Positions 1 through 5,978 of a stretch of DNA of 5,978 nucleotides are shown here, in pieces. The DNA lies in contig JAHZAT010000052.1 of NCBI GenBank assembly GCA_019423795.1, positions 1 to 5,978 on the forward strand, read 5' to 3'. How positions within the stretch are numbered: position 1 is the first letter of the stretch; the number at the start of each line of letters is the position of its first letter. Position numbers and translations under genes: made by a program. The notes beneath the pieces are model-generated. The model was not told the DNA's origin. It saw only the letters and a list, made by a program, of their open reading frames with translations, and did not search any database. Origin of the DNA: Clostridiales bacterium. Lineage in GTDB: Bacteria; Bacillota; Clostridia; Lachnospirales; Lachnospiraceae.

Positions 1-3000
1 AGTCTCCGTGTTTATATCCTAAAGCACCGAGTTCAGATTCGCTTTCTTCATAATTGTTGAAGACACCGTCTCCTTCGATCATTGGTGCAAGATCCTGATT
101 TGCATCTCCACCATCAACATCTTCTCTTAATTCAACTTCTTCAGCGTTCTCGTCAAGAATTTTAACATCTAATGCCAGTGACTGGAATTCTTTTAATAAT
201 ACTTTGAAAGATTCTGGAACACCTGGTTCAGGGATGTTATCACCTTTGATGATCGCTTCGTATGCTTTCACACGACCTACAACGTCATCGGACTTGAATG
301 TCAGGATCTCCTGAAGTGTGTATGCTGCACCATAAGCTTCCAGTGCCCATACCTCCATCTCTCCGAAACGCTGTCCACCGAACTGAGCTTTACCACCCAG
401 TGGCTGCTGAGTTACTAATGAGTAAGGACCAGTAGAACGTGCATGGATCTTATCATCTACCAGATGATGCAGTTTCAGGTAATGCATGAATCCGATTGTT
501 ACAGGACTGTCAAATTCTTCTCCTGTACGACCGTCTCTTAATCTTACTTTACCAGTTGTATCGATTGGTACGCCTTTCCATTCTTTTCTGTGGTCTCTGT
601 TTTCGTATAAATAATCCATTACATCATCGTTAACTTTATCACGCCATTTTGCGTCAAATTCTTCCCATGATGTATTGGCATAATCATTTGCCATTCTTAA
701 TGTATCTGCGATATCGTTCTCATCTGCACCGTTGAATACTGGTGTAGCAACATTAAATCCAAGAACTTTTGCTGCTAAGGACAGATGGATCTCTAACACC
801 TGTCCGATATTCATACGTGAAGGCACACCTAATGGGTTCAACACGATATCTAACGGACGTCCGTTTGGTAAGTATGGCATATCTTCTACTGGCAGAATAC
901 GGGAAATTACACCCTTATTACCATGTCGACCAGCCATCTTATCTCCTACAGAAATCTTTCTCTTCTGAGCAATGTATACACGAACGCTCTTGTTTACTCC
1001 AGGAGGAAGTTCGTCTCCATTCTCTCTTGTGAAGATCTTCGTATCCATAACAACTCCGTAAGCACCATGTGGCACTCTTAAAGATGTATCACGGACTTCT
1101 CTTGCTTTCTCACCGAAGATCGCACGTAACAGTCTCTCTTCAGCTGTTAATTCTGTTTCTCCCTTAGGAGTAACTTTTCCTACCAGGATGTCACCGGCAC
1201 GTACTTCTGCACCGATACGGATGATACCGTTATCATCTAAGTCTTTTAAGACATCTTCACTTAATCCTGCAAGATCTCTTGTGATCTCTTCCTGACCAAG
1301 CTTAGTATCTCTGGCTTCTGCTTCATATTCTTCGATATGAACAGATGTGTAAACGTCATCCTGTACCAGACGCTCACTTAACAGTACCGCATCCTCGTAG
1401 TTATATCCTTCCCATGTCATGAAACCGATCAATGGGTTCTTACCAAGAGCCATCTCTCCGTTGCTTGTTGAAGCACCGTCTGCTAAGATGTCTCCCTTTT
1501 CTACTCTGTCTCCTACAAATACGATTGGACGCTGATTCATACAGTTACCCTGGTTGCTTCGTGCAAACTTGATAACATTGTACTCATCTCTCTGACCGTC
1601 ATCATTACGAACTACGATCTTTGTACTTGTAGATCTTTCTACGACTCCGCCATTTCTTGCTGTGATGCAGACTCCAGAGTCATATGCAGCCTTGGATTCC
1701 ATACCTGTTCCAACAACAGGAGCTTCTGTAGAAAGAAGTGGTACTGCCTGACGCTGCATGTTGGATCCCATCAGCGCACGGTTGGCATCATCGTTCTCCA
1801 GGAAAGGAATCATGGATGTAGCTACTGAGAATACCATCTTTGGAGATACGTCCATTAAGTCAAGGTTTACTTTATCAAATTCGGATGTTTCTTCACGGAA
1901 ACGTCCAGATACGTGAGCATTTACGAAATGTCCATCTTCATCGACTGGTTCGTTCGCCTGTGCTACTACATAATTATCTTCTTCATCAGCTGTTAAATAA
2001 ACAACTTTATCTGTAACAACTGGATTCTCAGGATCTGTTTTATCCAGTACACGATATGGAGCTTCGATAAATCCATATTCATTGATTCTTGCATAAGTAG
2101 CAAGAGAGTTGATCAGACCGATGTTAGGTCCTTCAGGTGTCTCAATCGGACACATTCTTCCGTAATGTGTATAATGTACGTCACGGACTTCGAATCCGGC
2201 ACGATCACGAGACAGACCACCTGGTCCTAATGCAGATAAACGTCTCTTATGTGTTAACTCAGACAGTGGGTTGTTGTGGTCCATGAACTGAGATAACTGA
2301 GAACTTCCAAAGAACTCTTTCACTGCTGCTGTTACTGGTTTGATATTGATCAATGACTGTGGTGAGATAGATTCAATATCCTGAGTTGTCATTCTTTCAC
2401 GAACAACTCTTTCCAATCTTGAAAGACCGATACGATACTGGTTCTGAAGCAGTTCACCTACAGCACGGATACGACGGTTTCCTAAGTGGTCAATATCATC
2501 ATCATGTCCAATTCCATACTCTAAATGGATATTGTAGTTGATGGATGCTAAGATATCTTCTTTTGTAATATGTTTTGGAATCAATTCATGAATATTCTTC
2601 TTCAGAGCTTCTTTTAATTCTTCTCCTTCATATCCTTCTTCTAAGATCTTCTCTAATACAGGATAGAAAACATCTTCATGAACACCAATCTCTTCTGGAT
2701 TGAAATCTACATATTCAGCAAGATTTACTTCCATGTTGGAAAGTATTTTTGTAGCACCTTCTTCTGTCTGGATCATAACACTTGCTACGGCTGCGTTCTG
2801 AATCTTATCTGCAAGTTCCATGTCCACATTCGTTCCAGCTTCTGCTAATACTTCTCCAGTTGTTGGATCTAAAACATCTTCTGCTAAGATAAATCCACTG
2901 ATACGATTTCTTAATGCTAATTTTTTATTGAATTTGTAACGTCCAACTTTCGCAAGATCATATCTTCTTGGATCGAAGAACATGCTGTTGATCAAGCTTT

Positions 3001-3766
3001 CCGCACTATCTACAGATAATGGTTCTCCCGGACGAATCTTCTTATATAATTCTAACAGACCATCTTCATAGTTATCAGATGGGTCTTTTTCAATACTTGC
3101 AAGGATCTTTGGTTCTTCACCAAATAATTCTTTGATCTCTGCGTTTGTTCCGATACCTAATGCACGGATCAAAACTGTGATAGGCACTTTTCTTGTACGG
3201 TCTACACGTACATTGAATACATCATTGGAATCTGTTTCATATTCAAGCCAGGCACCACGGTTTGGAATAACTGTGGAAGAGTATAACTCTTTACCAATCT
3301 TGTCATGAGCAATTCCATAATAAATTCCAGGGGAACGCACTAACTGACTGACGATAACACGTTCAGCTCCGTTGATGATAAATGTTCCTGTTGCTGTCAT
3401 TAAAGGAAGATCGCCCATAAAAATCTCATGCTGCTTGATTTCATCAGTCTCTTTATTATGAAGTCTTACTTTCACTTTTAAAGGTGCAGCGTATGTTGCA
3501 TCTCTTTCTTTACATTCTTCAATTGAATATTTGACGTCATCTTTACATAATTGATAGTCAACAAATTCCAAGCTTAACTGATCGCTGTAATCTTCGATTG
3601 GGGAGATATCTTCGAATACCTCTGCTAATCCTTCTCTTAAGAACCAATCATAGGAATCCTTTTGAATTTCGATCAGATTTGGTACTTCAAGGACGTCATC
3701 CTGTCTGGCATAGCTGATTCGCATCCCTGTACCTGATTTTATTGGCTGTATTCTGTTCTTTTCCAT
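1..3766 (-). CDS. rpoB: DNA-directed RNA polymerase subunit beta (3' end beyond window)
   Basis: This is the beta subunit of bacterial RNA polymerase, which with beta' forms the catalytic core and carries the rifampicin site. I read 1255 codons without a stop from ATG at 3766-3764. The frame is still open at the left edge (last residues GYKHGD), so a short acidic C-terminal end is missing. Landmarks in order: HDDDIDHLGNRR at about residue 421; the rifampicin-determining region at about 487-513 (SQLSQFMDHNNPLSELTHKR); GRMCPIETPEGPNIGL; GDKMAGRHGNKGV with the two active-site lysines at about 943 and 951; and GGKAQFGGQRFGEMEVWALE from about 1124. Residues matching E. coli D516, H526 and S531 are D496, H506 and S511, the drug-sensitive type. 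The start is supported by AAGAGGTG 10 bases upstream and by the usual clostridial N-terminus. rpoC would be expected to follow to the left. The gene is read from its own promoter at 3913-3941. Confidence 0.98.
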   Translation of the reverse strand, partial: MEKNRIQPIKSGTGMRISYARQDDVLEVPNLIEIQKDSYDWFLREGLAEVFEDISPIEDYSDQLSLEFVDYQLCKDDVKYSIEECKERDATYAAPLKVKVRLHNKETDEIKQHEIFMGDLPLMTATGTFIINGAERVIVSQLVRSPGIYYGIAHDKIGKELYSSTVIPNRGAWLEYETDSNDVFNVRVDRTRKVPITVLIRALGIGTNAEIKELFGEEPKILASIEKDPSDNYEDGLLELYKKIRPGEPLSVDSAESLINSMFFDPRRYDLAKVGRYKFNKKLALRNRISGFILAEDVLDPTTGEVLAEAGTNVDMELADKIQNAAVASVMIQTEEGATKILSNMEVNLAEYVDFNPEEIGVHEDVFYPVLEKILEEGYEGEELKEALKKNIHELIPKHITKEDILASINYNIHLEYGIGHDDDIDHLGNRRIRAVGELLQNQYRIGLSRLERVVRERMTTQDIESISPQSLINIKPVTAAVKEFFGSSQLSQFMDHNNPLSELTHKRRLSALGPGGLSRDRAGFEVRDVHYTHYGRMCPIETPEGPNIGLINSLATYARINEYGFIEAPYRVLDKTDPENPVVTDKVVYLTADEEDNYVVAQANEPVDEDGHFVNAHVSGRFREETSEFDKVNLDLMDVSPKMVFSVATSMIPFLENDDANRALMGSNMQRQAVPLLSTEAPVVGTGMESKAAYDSGVCITARNGGVVERSTSTKIVVRNDDGQRDEYNVIKFARSNQGNCMNQRPIVFVGDRVEKGDILADGASTSNGEMALGKNPLIGFMTWEGYNYEDAVLLSERLVQDDVYTSVHIEEYEAEARDTKLGQEEITRDLAGLSEDVLKDLDDNGIIRIGAEVRAGDILVGKVTPKGETELTAEERLLRAIFGEKAREVRDTSLRVPHGAYGVVMDTKIFTRENGDELPPGVNKSVRVYIAQKRKISVGDKMAGRHGNKGVISRILPVEDMPYLPNGRPLDIVLNPLGVPSRMNIGQVLEIHLSLAAKVLGFNVATPVFNGADENDIADTLRMANDYANTSWEEFDAKWRDKVNDDVMDYLYENRDHRKEWKGVPIDTTGKVRLRDGRTGEEFDSPVTIGFMHYLKLHHLVDDKIHARSTGPYSLVTQQPLGGKAQFGGQRFGEMEVWALEAYGAAYTLQEILTFKSDDVVGRVKAYEAIIKGDNIPEPGVPESFKVLLKEFQSLALDVKILDENAEEVELREDVDGGDANQDLAPMIEGDGVFNNYEESESELGALGYKHGD

Positions 3767-3776
3767 GGACGTTTTT

Positions 3777-3784
3777 CACCTCTT
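3777..3784 (-). promoter_or_regulatory. rpoB ribosome binding site
   Basis: On the minus strand the sequence reads AAGAGGTG, then ten bases, then ATG at 3766. It is the only good Shine-Dalgarno match near the gene and fixes the start. The GTG inside this motif is out of frame with rpoB. Confidence 0.85.
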
Positions 3785-3815
3785 GATCTAAACCTGGTTT
3801 ATATACTACATCAAC

Positions 3816-3852
3816 TGTAAGAAACCCTCTATCTTACTATATCTTTCTTACA
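3816..3852 (-). promoter_or_regulatory. rpoB leader hairpin with an alternative pairing
   Basis: In the rpoB leader RNA, TGTAAGAAA (3852-3844) is exactly complementary to TTTCTTACA (3824-3816), a 9-bp stem with a 19-nt loop. The loop contains a second copy of GTAAGA (3837-3832) that can pair with the same TCTTAC (3822-3817), giving a tighter 6-bp hairpin with a 9-nt loop. The two structures exclude each other. The stem lies about 30 bases upstream of the ribosome binding site and has no U-run after it, so it is not a simple terminator. Its role is unknown; it could affect leader stability, processing or regulation. The inverted repeat is seen directly; function is inference. Confidence 0.45.
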
Positions 3853-3877
3853 ATCTTATTCTTAATTTTACATAGAG

Positions 3878-3897
3878 TGTGGGCAGACAAACCCACA
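3878..3897 (-). promoter_or_regulatory. Small 5' hairpin of the rpoB leader
   Basis: The minus strand reads TGTGGG, an 8-nt loop, then CCCACA, a perfect 6-bp GC-containing stem. It begins about ten bases after the predicted transcription start, so it would sit at the 5' end of the rpoB mRNA. No U-tract follows. It may protect the 5' end or be part of a larger leader fold. I do not recognise it as a known riboswitch or ribosomal-protein leader. Confidence 0.4.
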
Positions 3898-3912
3898 TTA
3901 AGACATTTTCTT

Positions 3913-3941
3913 ATATTACCACATAGAATTTATCATGTCAA
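3913..3941 (-). promoter_or_regulatory. Strong sigma-A promoter for rpoB
   Basis: On the minus strand there is a consensus -35 box TTGACA (3941-3936), a 17-base spacer and a -10 box TAATAT (3918-3913) preceded by TGG, an extended -10. Transcription should start near 3906, giving a leader of about 140 nt before the rpoB ATG. This near-ideal match shows that rpoB has its own promoter here rather than relying only on read-through from upstream ribosomal protein genes. Confidence 0.85.
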
Positions 3942-3961
3942 TAACTATTTTTAAATACATG

Positions 3962-3998
3962 AAAAAAGCCCCTGAAAATGTTTCTCATCTGCCTTTTT
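3962..3998. terminator. Bidirectional terminator-like hairpin upstream of the rpoB promoter
   Basis: The plus strand carries AAAAAAGC and GCCTTTTT as an 8-bp outer stem with one G-U pair. This is followed by a 3x3 internal loop (CCC/TCT), then TGAAAA paired with TTCTCA around a 3-nt loop. Each strand ends in a T-run (TTTTT on plus, TTTTTT on minus), as expected for a two-way intrinsic terminator. It lies about 20 bases upstream of the rpoB -35 box, so it could block minus-strand read-through into rpoB. No intact gene now ends at it on either strand. The internal loop makes the call moderate. Confidence 0.5.
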
Positions 3999-4030
3999 CA
4001 TTAAATTCTTCACTTCTTTTCACTCTTATC

Positions 4031-4060
4031 TTGTAATAAAAAGATTTTGTATGTTACACT
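4031..4060 (+). promoter_or_regulatory. Candidate promoter of the symporter-amidohydrolase operon
   Basis: TTGTAA (4031-4036) and TACACT (4055-4060) are separated by 18 bases, and a TGT just before the -10 box makes it an extended -10. Transcription would start near 4067, only a few bases before the 16-bp hairpin at 4071-4108. The boxes are partial matches, so this is weaker than the rpoB promoter, but its position relative to the hairpin, ribosome binding site and GTG is consistent. Confidence 0.4.
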
Positions 4061-4070
4061 AGTCATAAAC

Positions 4071-4108
4071 AAAGGCGTTGTAAACAGATATATGTTTATA
4101 GCGCCTTT
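4071..4108 (+). promoter_or_regulatory. 16-bp hairpin at the 5' end of the operon transcript (attenuator-like)
   Basis: AAAGGCGTTGTAAACA (4071-4086) pairs with TGTTTATAGCGCCTTT (4093-4108) around the loop GATATA. Fourteen pairs are Watson-Crick and two are G-U wobbles. On the complementary strand those two become C-A mismatches, so the structure is complete only in RNA made rightward. The stem ends in CTTTTG, a short U-run. It lies between the candidate promoter and the RBS/GTG at 4121-4139. It could be an attenuator or leader terminator, a 5' stabilising stem, or, read as DNA, an operator with half-sites TGTAAACA and TGTTTATA. The pairing is certain; the role is inference. Confidence 0.6.
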
Positions 4109-4120
4109 TGCATTTATTAA

Positions 4121-4127
4121 GAAAGGA
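4121..4127 (+). promoter_or_regulatory. Ribosome binding site before GTG at 4137
   Basis: GAAAGGA lies nine bases before GTG 4137-4139, a good spacing. It favours this GTG over the TTG at 4047 or the ATG at 4092 in the same frame; that ATG falls at the loop/3'-arm boundary of the upstream hairpin. Confidence 0.5.
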
Positions 4128-4136
4128 AATCTTAAC

Positions 4137-4558
4137 GTGGGAATCACTTTAAAACACAACAAACTACTTTTGGCCGCCCCATGTACTGCATTTATTGCTG
4201 GGTTGATCTGGGATAAAGTATCCTCAAGAGTTGCCGTTGCATCTATCTTTATCAGTATGATCTGTGGACTCATTGCTTACTTTATGATTCCTGATGATAA
4301 TATTAACTATTTTGTAGGTAATGTATTTTCTCTTTGTGTTCCGATTGTTGTTATCATGATCGGCTCTCTATTCGAGAAAGAACATTTTGATTTTGAACAA
4401 TTAAATTATTTATTCTAATTGTCTATGTATGGTTTGCCATTGGAATTGCAGTGATCAGTGTATTTGCAATTCGAGAATTGTTTAGCTGGTTCAAGGTTCC
4501 AAACGAGCATATATCACAAAGCATTCAGAAAGGACCGAGAAAAAATTATGAAATGTAA
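4137..4558 (+). pseudogene. Sodium:solute symporter family remnant (C-terminal part, frameshifted)
   Basis: This would be an integral membrane transporter. Only about 140 residues remain of a family that is usually about 450-550 long, and they resemble the C-terminal end. Frame one runs from GTG 4137 to TAA 4416-4418, with hydrophobic segments LLLAAPCTAFIAGLIW, VASIFISMICGLIAYFMI and FVGNVFSLCVPIVVIMIGSL, and ends ...FDFEQLNYLF. The protein clearly continues in another frame as LFILIVYVWFAIGIAVISVF, ending KNYEM at TAA 4556-4558. Restoring one A in the AAA run at 4403-4405 gives EQLKLFILIVYVWF and rejoins both frames. The N-terminal two thirds are absent although a promoter, leader hairpin and RBS stand just upstream. 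The stop overlaps the next gene's ATG by 11 bases, typical of a coupled operon. Family assignment rests on TM pattern, the GLIWDKVSS motif and the neighbour; it is moderately sure. What it carried is unknown. Confidence 0.6.
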
Positions 4559-5162
4559 TGTTGTTTGTATACAAACTTATCCAAAAATGAATCAGAAAGA
4601 GGAAAATCTTTTTCATATGGAAACGCTTCTTCGCAAAGCTATGGAATCTCATCCAGATACTCAACTCATTATTTTCCCTGAGCTTGCTGTTACTGGTTAT
4701 CAATGTGGTAAAAATTTTAAAGACTTGGCAGAAACTGCCACGATCAACTCTACATCCGTAAAAAAGATGAGTGCCTTAGCTAAGGAATTTCATGTTCATA
4801 TCGTCTATGGAATGGCTGAAAAAGAAGAAGATATCCTTTATAATTCTCAGTTTTTCATTGATGACACTGGTGTTCTTCTTGGAACTTATCGCAAAGTTCA
4901 TTTATTTGATTCCGAGAAAAATTATTTTACACCCGGAGATCAATTTAAAGTATTTAATACAAAGATTGGTCGTATCGGCTTGTTTATCTGTTATGACGCA
5001 TTCTTTCCAGAAGCTGCCAGAAGTCTTGCTATTCAAGGAGTGGATCTCTTAGTTAATAGTACAAACTGGGAGAAACCTTATGACTACGATATAGCAAAAC
5101 AAATGAAGCATGACTATTATACAATGTTGACGGAACGTCGTCCAGATGTTTATATTGCATGA
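4548..5162 (+). CDS. Carbon-nitrogen hydrolase (nitrilase superfamily), internally deleted, probably inactive
   Basis: Nitrilase-superfamily enzymes hydrolyse amides, carbamoyl compounds or nitriles through a Glu-Lys-Cys triad. All three are visible: E45 in IIFPELAVTGY, K116 in GTYRKVHLF and C148 in LFICYDAFFPEAAR. The N-terminus MKCNVVCIQTYPKM is typical. The start at 4548 is chosen because earlier in-frame codons (GTG 4458) only re-read the symporter tail, and GAAAGGA lies 13 bases upstream. The protein is 204 residues against a usual 260-280. After LLVNSTNWEKPYDYD the sequence passes straight to KQMKHDYYTMLTERRPDVYIA, which looks like the normal family C-terminus (RRPxxY). The segment usually holding RAxEN and the following strands is missing, with the frame kept; the junction is near 5085-5096. 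The fold is probably broken, so this may be a pseudogene. Exact substrate is unknown. Overlap with the symporter gene implies co-transcription. Confidence 0.8.
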   Translation: MKCNVVCIQTYPKMNQKEENLFHMETLLRKAMESHPDTQLIIFPELAVTGYQCGKNFKDLAETATINSTSVKKMSALAKEFHVHIVYGMAEKEEDILYNSQFFIDDTGVLLGTYRKVHLFDSEKNYFTPGDQFKVFNTKIGRIGLFICYDAFFPEAARSLAIQGVDLLVNSTNWEKPYDYDIAKQMKHDYYTMLTERRPDVYIA

Positions 5163-5208
5163 ATGAATATTGTGTCCTATCTTCTCTTTTTACGAGAAAG
5201 TTTTTATA

Positions 5209-5254
5209 AAAAAATAGACAGTGCTCTTTTTCATAAGAACGCTGTCTATTTTTT
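5209..5254. terminator. Bidirectional intrinsic terminator between convergent genes
   Basis: A 20-bp stem is formed by 5209-5228 and 5235-5254 around the loop TTTCAT, with one C-A mismatch and one wobble on each strand. The outer 13 bp (AAAAAATAGACAG / CTGTCTATTTTTT) are perfect. T-runs follow on both strands. It lies 46 bases after the carbon-nitrogen hydrolase stop and 7 bases after the HAD gene's stop, so it serves both convergent genes. Confidence 0.9.
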
Positions 5255-5261
5255 ATTTTAC

Positions 5262-5924
5262 TTATTTTTCCATAATATATTCTATAAGTTTATCTGAAAA
5301 TTCCTTCACCACTGTATCTGCCTGATGGAGATCTTGTTTGATCGCTCCTTCTGGTGCATATCCAATGCATTTCATTTTGGCAGATTTGGCTGCCTTTACT
5401 CCTGCTTCGGAATCTTCGACCACGATACAGTTTGCCGCCTTCTGTCCAATTGCCTCAGCCGCCTTTTGAAAGATTTCTGGATCCGGCTTTCCGTTTTCAC
5501 ATTCGGAACCGCTTATAAATGCTTCAAAGCAGTCTGTAATTCCAAACGTATTCATATTTGTCATGATATCTTCTTTCAATGAAGACGATGCTACTGCCAG
5601 ATGAAATCCTTTTTCCTTTAATGTACGGATCAGATCAACAACCCCCGGCATCGGCTTTAGTCCTTCCTGGTCGATCAACTCTTTTCTGGTTTTGACCCAC
5701 TGATCTATATAATATAGAACTTCTTTATCAAGACTTTCAAATTCTTTCTTCATCTCTGTCCACATATATTCATGTGTTGTACCCAAGAACTTATCATGGT
5801 AATGCCAGTCAACTTCAATACCTGCTCGTTTTAAGATGAGATGTTTTGCTTTGACATTAAAATATTCTGAATCAGCGATCACACCGTCCATATCAAAAAT
5901 CACTGCTGTAATCATACTTTCCAT
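5262..5924 (-). CDS. HAD-superfamily hydrolase, beta-phosphoglucomutase-like (subfamily IA)
   Basis: This is a cytoplasmic, Mg-dependent phosphotransferase-fold protein of 220 residues, the usual length for PgmB-like HADs. Motif I is FDMDGVIADSE with nucleophile D11 and acid/base D13. Motif II is the serine run at 113-115 (VASSS), motif III is K146 in GKPDPEIF, and motif IV is E170-D171 in VVEDSEAG. The helical cap lies at about residues 18-90. By ungapped comparison with Lactococcus beta-phosphoglucomutase, the cap His20 is N23 and Arg49 is H51. This argues for a sugar-phosphate phosphatase over a true mutase; the comparison is from memory. The start is uncertain. ATG 5924 has no clear Shine-Dalgarno, while ATG 5915 (MITAVIFDMDG) fits the family better but has GGAAAG only one base away. 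It stands alone, convergent with the carbon-nitrogen hydrolase and ended by the shared terminator. Confidence 0.92.
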   Translation of the reverse strand: MESMITAVIFDMDGVIADSEYFNVKAKHLILKRAGIEVDWHYHDKFLGTTHEYMWTEMKKEFESLDKEVLYYIDQWVKTRKELIDQEGLKPMPGVVDLIRTLKEKGFHLAVASSSLKEDIMTNMNTFGITDCFEAFISGSECENGKPDPEIFQKAAEAIGQKAANCIVVEDSEAGVKAAKSAKMKCIGYAPEGAIKQDLHQADTVVKEFSDKLIEYIMEK

Positions 5925-5978
5925 TACTGAAAACTTATAAAAAGTTATAAACCTTTATGTTTCATTCCTACTTCAACG

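Noticed and set aside
732..1032. Two overlapping plus-strand open frames of 78 and 87 codons
   Set aside because: They lie wholly inside rpoB, antisense to a highly conserved coding region (around the GDKMAGRHGNKGV motif), with no domain or ribosome binding site of their own.
3951..4001. A 17-codon minus-strand micro-ORF beginning MKKADEKHF just upstream of the rpoB promoter
   Set aside because: It overlaps the terminator-like hairpin and the ribosome binding site is weak, so it is better explained as part of the hairpin sequence.
4010..4273. Minus-strand open frame of 87 codons opposite the symporter remnant
   Set aside because: It is antisense to the transmembrane coding segment; its hydrophobic stretches reflect the complementary codons, and I recognise no family.
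4458..4547. Extended N-terminus of the carbon-nitrogen hydrolase from GTG 4458
   Set aside because: These 30 codons re-read the symporter tail in another frame, and the family N-terminus begins at MKCNVVCIQTYP, ATG 4548.
5182..5205. Small hairpin TTCTC/GAGAA followed by TTTTT after the carbon-nitrogen hydrolase
   Set aside because: The stem is only 5 bp and AT-rich with a 7-nt loop; the much stronger terminator at 5209-5254 follows immediately.
5325..5582. Plus-strand open frame of 85 codons opposite the HAD gene
   Set aside because: It is antisense to the conserved HAD motifs III and IV and has no recognisable family or start signal.
5945..5976. Possible HAD promoter on the minus strand, TTGAAG and TTATAA
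   Set aside because: The spacer is 19-20 bases and the boxes are weak; the region is cut by the window edge, so I cannot support it.

Overview
The window looks like a chromosomal segment of an anaerobic, low-GC Firmicute, most likely a Lachnospiraceae member. The evidence is the RpoB sequence (start MEKNRIQPIKSGTGMRISYA, clostridial-type length with no large lineage insert), strong AGGAGG-like and extended -10 signals, and AT-rich intergenic DNA. The family assignment is inferred from sequence character, not from a search.

Layout, left to right. (1) Positions 1-3766, minus strand: rpoB, the RNA polymerase beta subunit, 1255 codons visible and open through the left edge. The last codons, and presumably rpoC, lie outside the window. 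(2) 3767-4136: a divergent intergenic region. It holds the rpoB ribosome binding site, a leader of about 140 nt with two hairpins (one with an alternative partner), a near-consensus sigma-A promoter reading left, and a bidirectional terminator-like hairpin. Further right are a weaker extended -10 promoter reading right and a 16-bp hairpin that pairs fully only in the plus-strand RNA. (3) 4137-5162, plus strand: a decaying two-gene operon. The first gene is the C-terminal remnant of a probable sodium:solute symporter with a one-base frameshift. The second overlaps it by 11 bases and encodes a carbon-nitrogen hydrolase (nitrilase superfamily). It keeps the Glu-Lys-Cys catalytic residues but appears to have lost an internal block of about 60 codons in frame. 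(4) 5209-5254: a strong bidirectional terminator between convergent genes. (5) 5262-5924, minus strand: an intact HAD-superfamily hydrolase of the beta-phosphoglucomutase-like type, more likely a phosphatase than a mutase.

Functionally the window joins an essential housekeeping gene, with its own strong promoter, to a small accessory block. The symporter plus amidohydrolase pair would once have imported and hydrolysed an amide, nitrile or carbamoyl compound; both genes now look damaged. The HAD gene is a separate unit. I see no CRISPR array, insertion sequence, tRNA, rRNA, toxin-antitoxin or defence system. The best candidates for a second look are the leader structures at 3816-3852 and 4071-4108, and the reductive decay of the transporter-amidohydrolase operon.
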